Shown here piece after piece: positions 6,780 through 7,917 of a stretch of DNA of 7,917 bases; the stretch's first letter is position 1; each line of letters begins with the position of its first letter. The notes beneath the pieces are model-generated. The model did not search any database. It was not told where the DNA came from and saw only the letters and a program-made list of their open reading frames with translations. The position numbers and the translations under genes are program-made. The stretch lies in NCBI GenBank assembly GCA_003509235.1, contig DONH01000198.1, positions 1-7,917 of the forward strand, read 5' to 3'. This DNA comes from Planctomycetaceae bacterium. GTDB taxonomy: Bacteria; Planctomycetota; Planctomycetia; Pirellulales; UBA1268.

Positions 6780-7917
6780 TCAATCGATTTCCAGTAGGAG
6801 GAACTCACGAAGTTGGTTTTCCGGGAAAAAACACCATGGAAAGTCGCGAGTTTGCAGGATTTTTTGTGCTCGAACGGCGGTTGCGAGTGGTCCAACACGG
6901 TCCAATAAGTGCTGTCGTACAGGTTGCGTGTAATAGGCAAGACGGGCGTTCGTTGATCGAATTTCATGACAGCGTCGGCGCGCAAGAGTCGCTGTGGGCT
7001 GAGTATCAATCCACCGCCGTTTCTCTGTGATCAGGTCTCTGACGGCCTCCGGTTGGTCTGAGAATGGCTTAAGATGACATTCCGGATGGAATTCAAGGTC
7101 TCTGAGTGTTCGATGGACGCCGGCAAGTTCCGCAAGCGGTTGCTGCTTGGAGAGGTCCGGGAATCGGGTTTCGAGAGGCAGACGGAGTGTTCCTGAAACC
7201 ACTGCATGTCGAGGTGGTTCACAGCCAGTGAGTGAGTGGACAATATCATCAGTGATTTCGTCGTACGCTGCACCACCGATCCCATGGACGAAGACATCGG
7301 CGACAAGAAGGCGGGCAATAAGTGTGGTCATGATAGCCCTTGGTCGTAGACGTAAGGCGTGTTCTTCCATTCGCGAGAGAGCATCAACCCATTTCGAGGG
7401 CGGTGTGTCGAGTGAAATGGGAAGCTCTACTCGTAACGTTTCCATGTCAGATAATATGAGGACACCTGGCGTATTCGTATTTGCAAAAACTCGTCGTCGC
7501 TGCAGGTCATCCTCTGACCAGATCCACCACGGTACTTCAAACCATGGACCTTCTGATGGATCAACTGTTTTTTCAACGAGATCAGGCATTGGGCGAGCTT
7601 GTCCTCGCTGGCGATGCCGCCTTCGATACCGACCAAGAGCTACGTTGTATGCACCGTGGAGCTCTCGACTTCTTGCAAGAAGCCACGACATGAAGACCAT
7701 GACGGTTGGAAGACGCATCAATTCACTGACAGGTATTTCAATTGTTTCAAGCCCATAACGTTCTTCGAGTTGGTGCCGCGCTTGCGCAATCGCGAGACCA
7801 ATTCGATGATTCTCACTCATTCTTTCAACAGCAAGCGGCCACCATCGCCGCAGGATCGAATCAGGAACAAGTGGTGTAAGAAGATCAGAAGCTCGGCGCC
7901 CGAACGATCGAAAACAT
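6780..7917 (-). CDS. Conserved protein of unknown function, 5' end outside the window
   Basis: The frame is open from the right edge of the window to the TGA at 6780-6782, giving at least 378 residues. An ATG at 7820 exists, but 32 more protein-like codons precede it (including DLLTPLVPDSILRRWWPLAV), so the true start lies beyond the window. I do not recognise a named family. Visible landmarks, counted from the ATG at 7820, are a Trp-rich acidic patch 'GPWFEVPWWIWSEDD' (91-105), a strand-like 'GVLILSDMETLRVELPI' (119-135), and the most striking motif 'ADVFVHGIGGAAYDEITDDIV' style segment at about 174-194, where an H-G-x-G-G loop is followed by Y-D. Several Arg-rich helices follow (such as ARRRCHEIRSTNARLAYY) and the protein ends 'PWCFFPENQLREFLLLEID'. 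There is no signal peptide or membrane helix in the visible part. It lies just upstream of the Eis-like gene in the same direction. Confidence 0.75.
   Translation of the reverse strand, partial: CFRSFGRRASDLLTPLVPDSILRRWWPLAVERMSENHRIGLAIAQARHQLEERYGLETIEIPVSELMRLPTVMVFMSWLLARSRELHGAYNVALGRYRRRHRQRGQARPMPDLVEKTVDPSEGPWFEVPWWIWSEDDLQRRRVFANTNTPGVLILSDMETLRVELPISLDTPPSKWVDALSRMEEHALRLRPRAIMTTLIARLLVADVFVHGIGGAAYDEITDDIVHSLTGCEPPRHAVVSGTLRLPLETRFPDLSKQQPLAELAGVHRTLRDLEFHPECHLKPFSDQPEAVRDLITEKRRWIDTQPTATLARRRCHEIRSTNARLAYYTQPVRQHLLDRVGPLATAVRAQKILQTRDFPWCFFPENQLREFLLLEID

Noticed and set aside
6719..7009. Upstream extension of the Eis-like gene to an earlier start
   Set aside because: It would overlap the preceding gene by about 230 bases, the added residues look like antisense-frame text rather than a domain, and a strong AGGAGA site marks the ATG at 6718.
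7147..7758. 203-codon open frame on the plus strand
   Set aside because: It lies antisense inside the unknown conserved gene, has Arg/Ser-rich random-looking composition and no family resemblance.

Overview
The window looks like a chromosomal piece from a member of the Planctomycetota. Three things point there: an ECF sigma factor gene with the planctomycete-style 'N-T-x-A-S-R-Y-R-Y' end of region 4, directly followed by a very short putative anti-sigma gene; a small secreted protein resembling the TIGR03067 family; and a membrane protein whose C-terminus carries the 'YSVGPNGKDDGG' tail common in planctomycete hypothetical proteins. This placement is inference from protein character; no marker gene such as rRNA is present.

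Layout. (1) Positions 25-3094, minus strand, read right to left: an ECF sigma factor gene, a short putative anti-sigma gene overlapping it by ATGA, a 556-residue membrane protein gene, and a small secreted protein gene. Their spacing suggests one operon. The sigma gene is interrupted by two in-frame stops and the last gene by five; the putative anti-sigma gene may have one more. None of the three shows a frameshift, while the long membrane protein gene between them is fully open. (2) Positions 3095-3271 form a divergent intergenic region. (3) Positions 3272-5023, plus strand, hold an intact assimilatory sulfite reductase hemoprotein gene (cysI/sir type). (4) Positions 5066-7917, minus strand and convergent with cysI, hold a probable two-gene unit: a conserved protein of unknown function that runs off the right edge, then an Eis-like acetyltransferase with a GNAT domain, a likely second degenerate GNAT and an SCP2-like C-terminus behind a long basic, serine-rich N-terminal tail.

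How the genes fit together. CysI reduces sulfite to sulfide for cysteine synthesis; no reductase partner (cysJ) or other cys gene is next to it. The sigma/anti-sigma pair presumably once controlled the membrane protein and the secreted protein downstream. As written, the sigma protein loses the recognition helix end and would have to start internally, so the regulator appears dead while one target gene remains open. All eight in-frame stops (five, two and the possible one) can each be explained by a single C-to-T change in a CAA, CAG or CGA codon. That pattern is the oddest thing in the window. No tRNA, rRNA, CRISPR array, insertion sequence or phage gene was seen.
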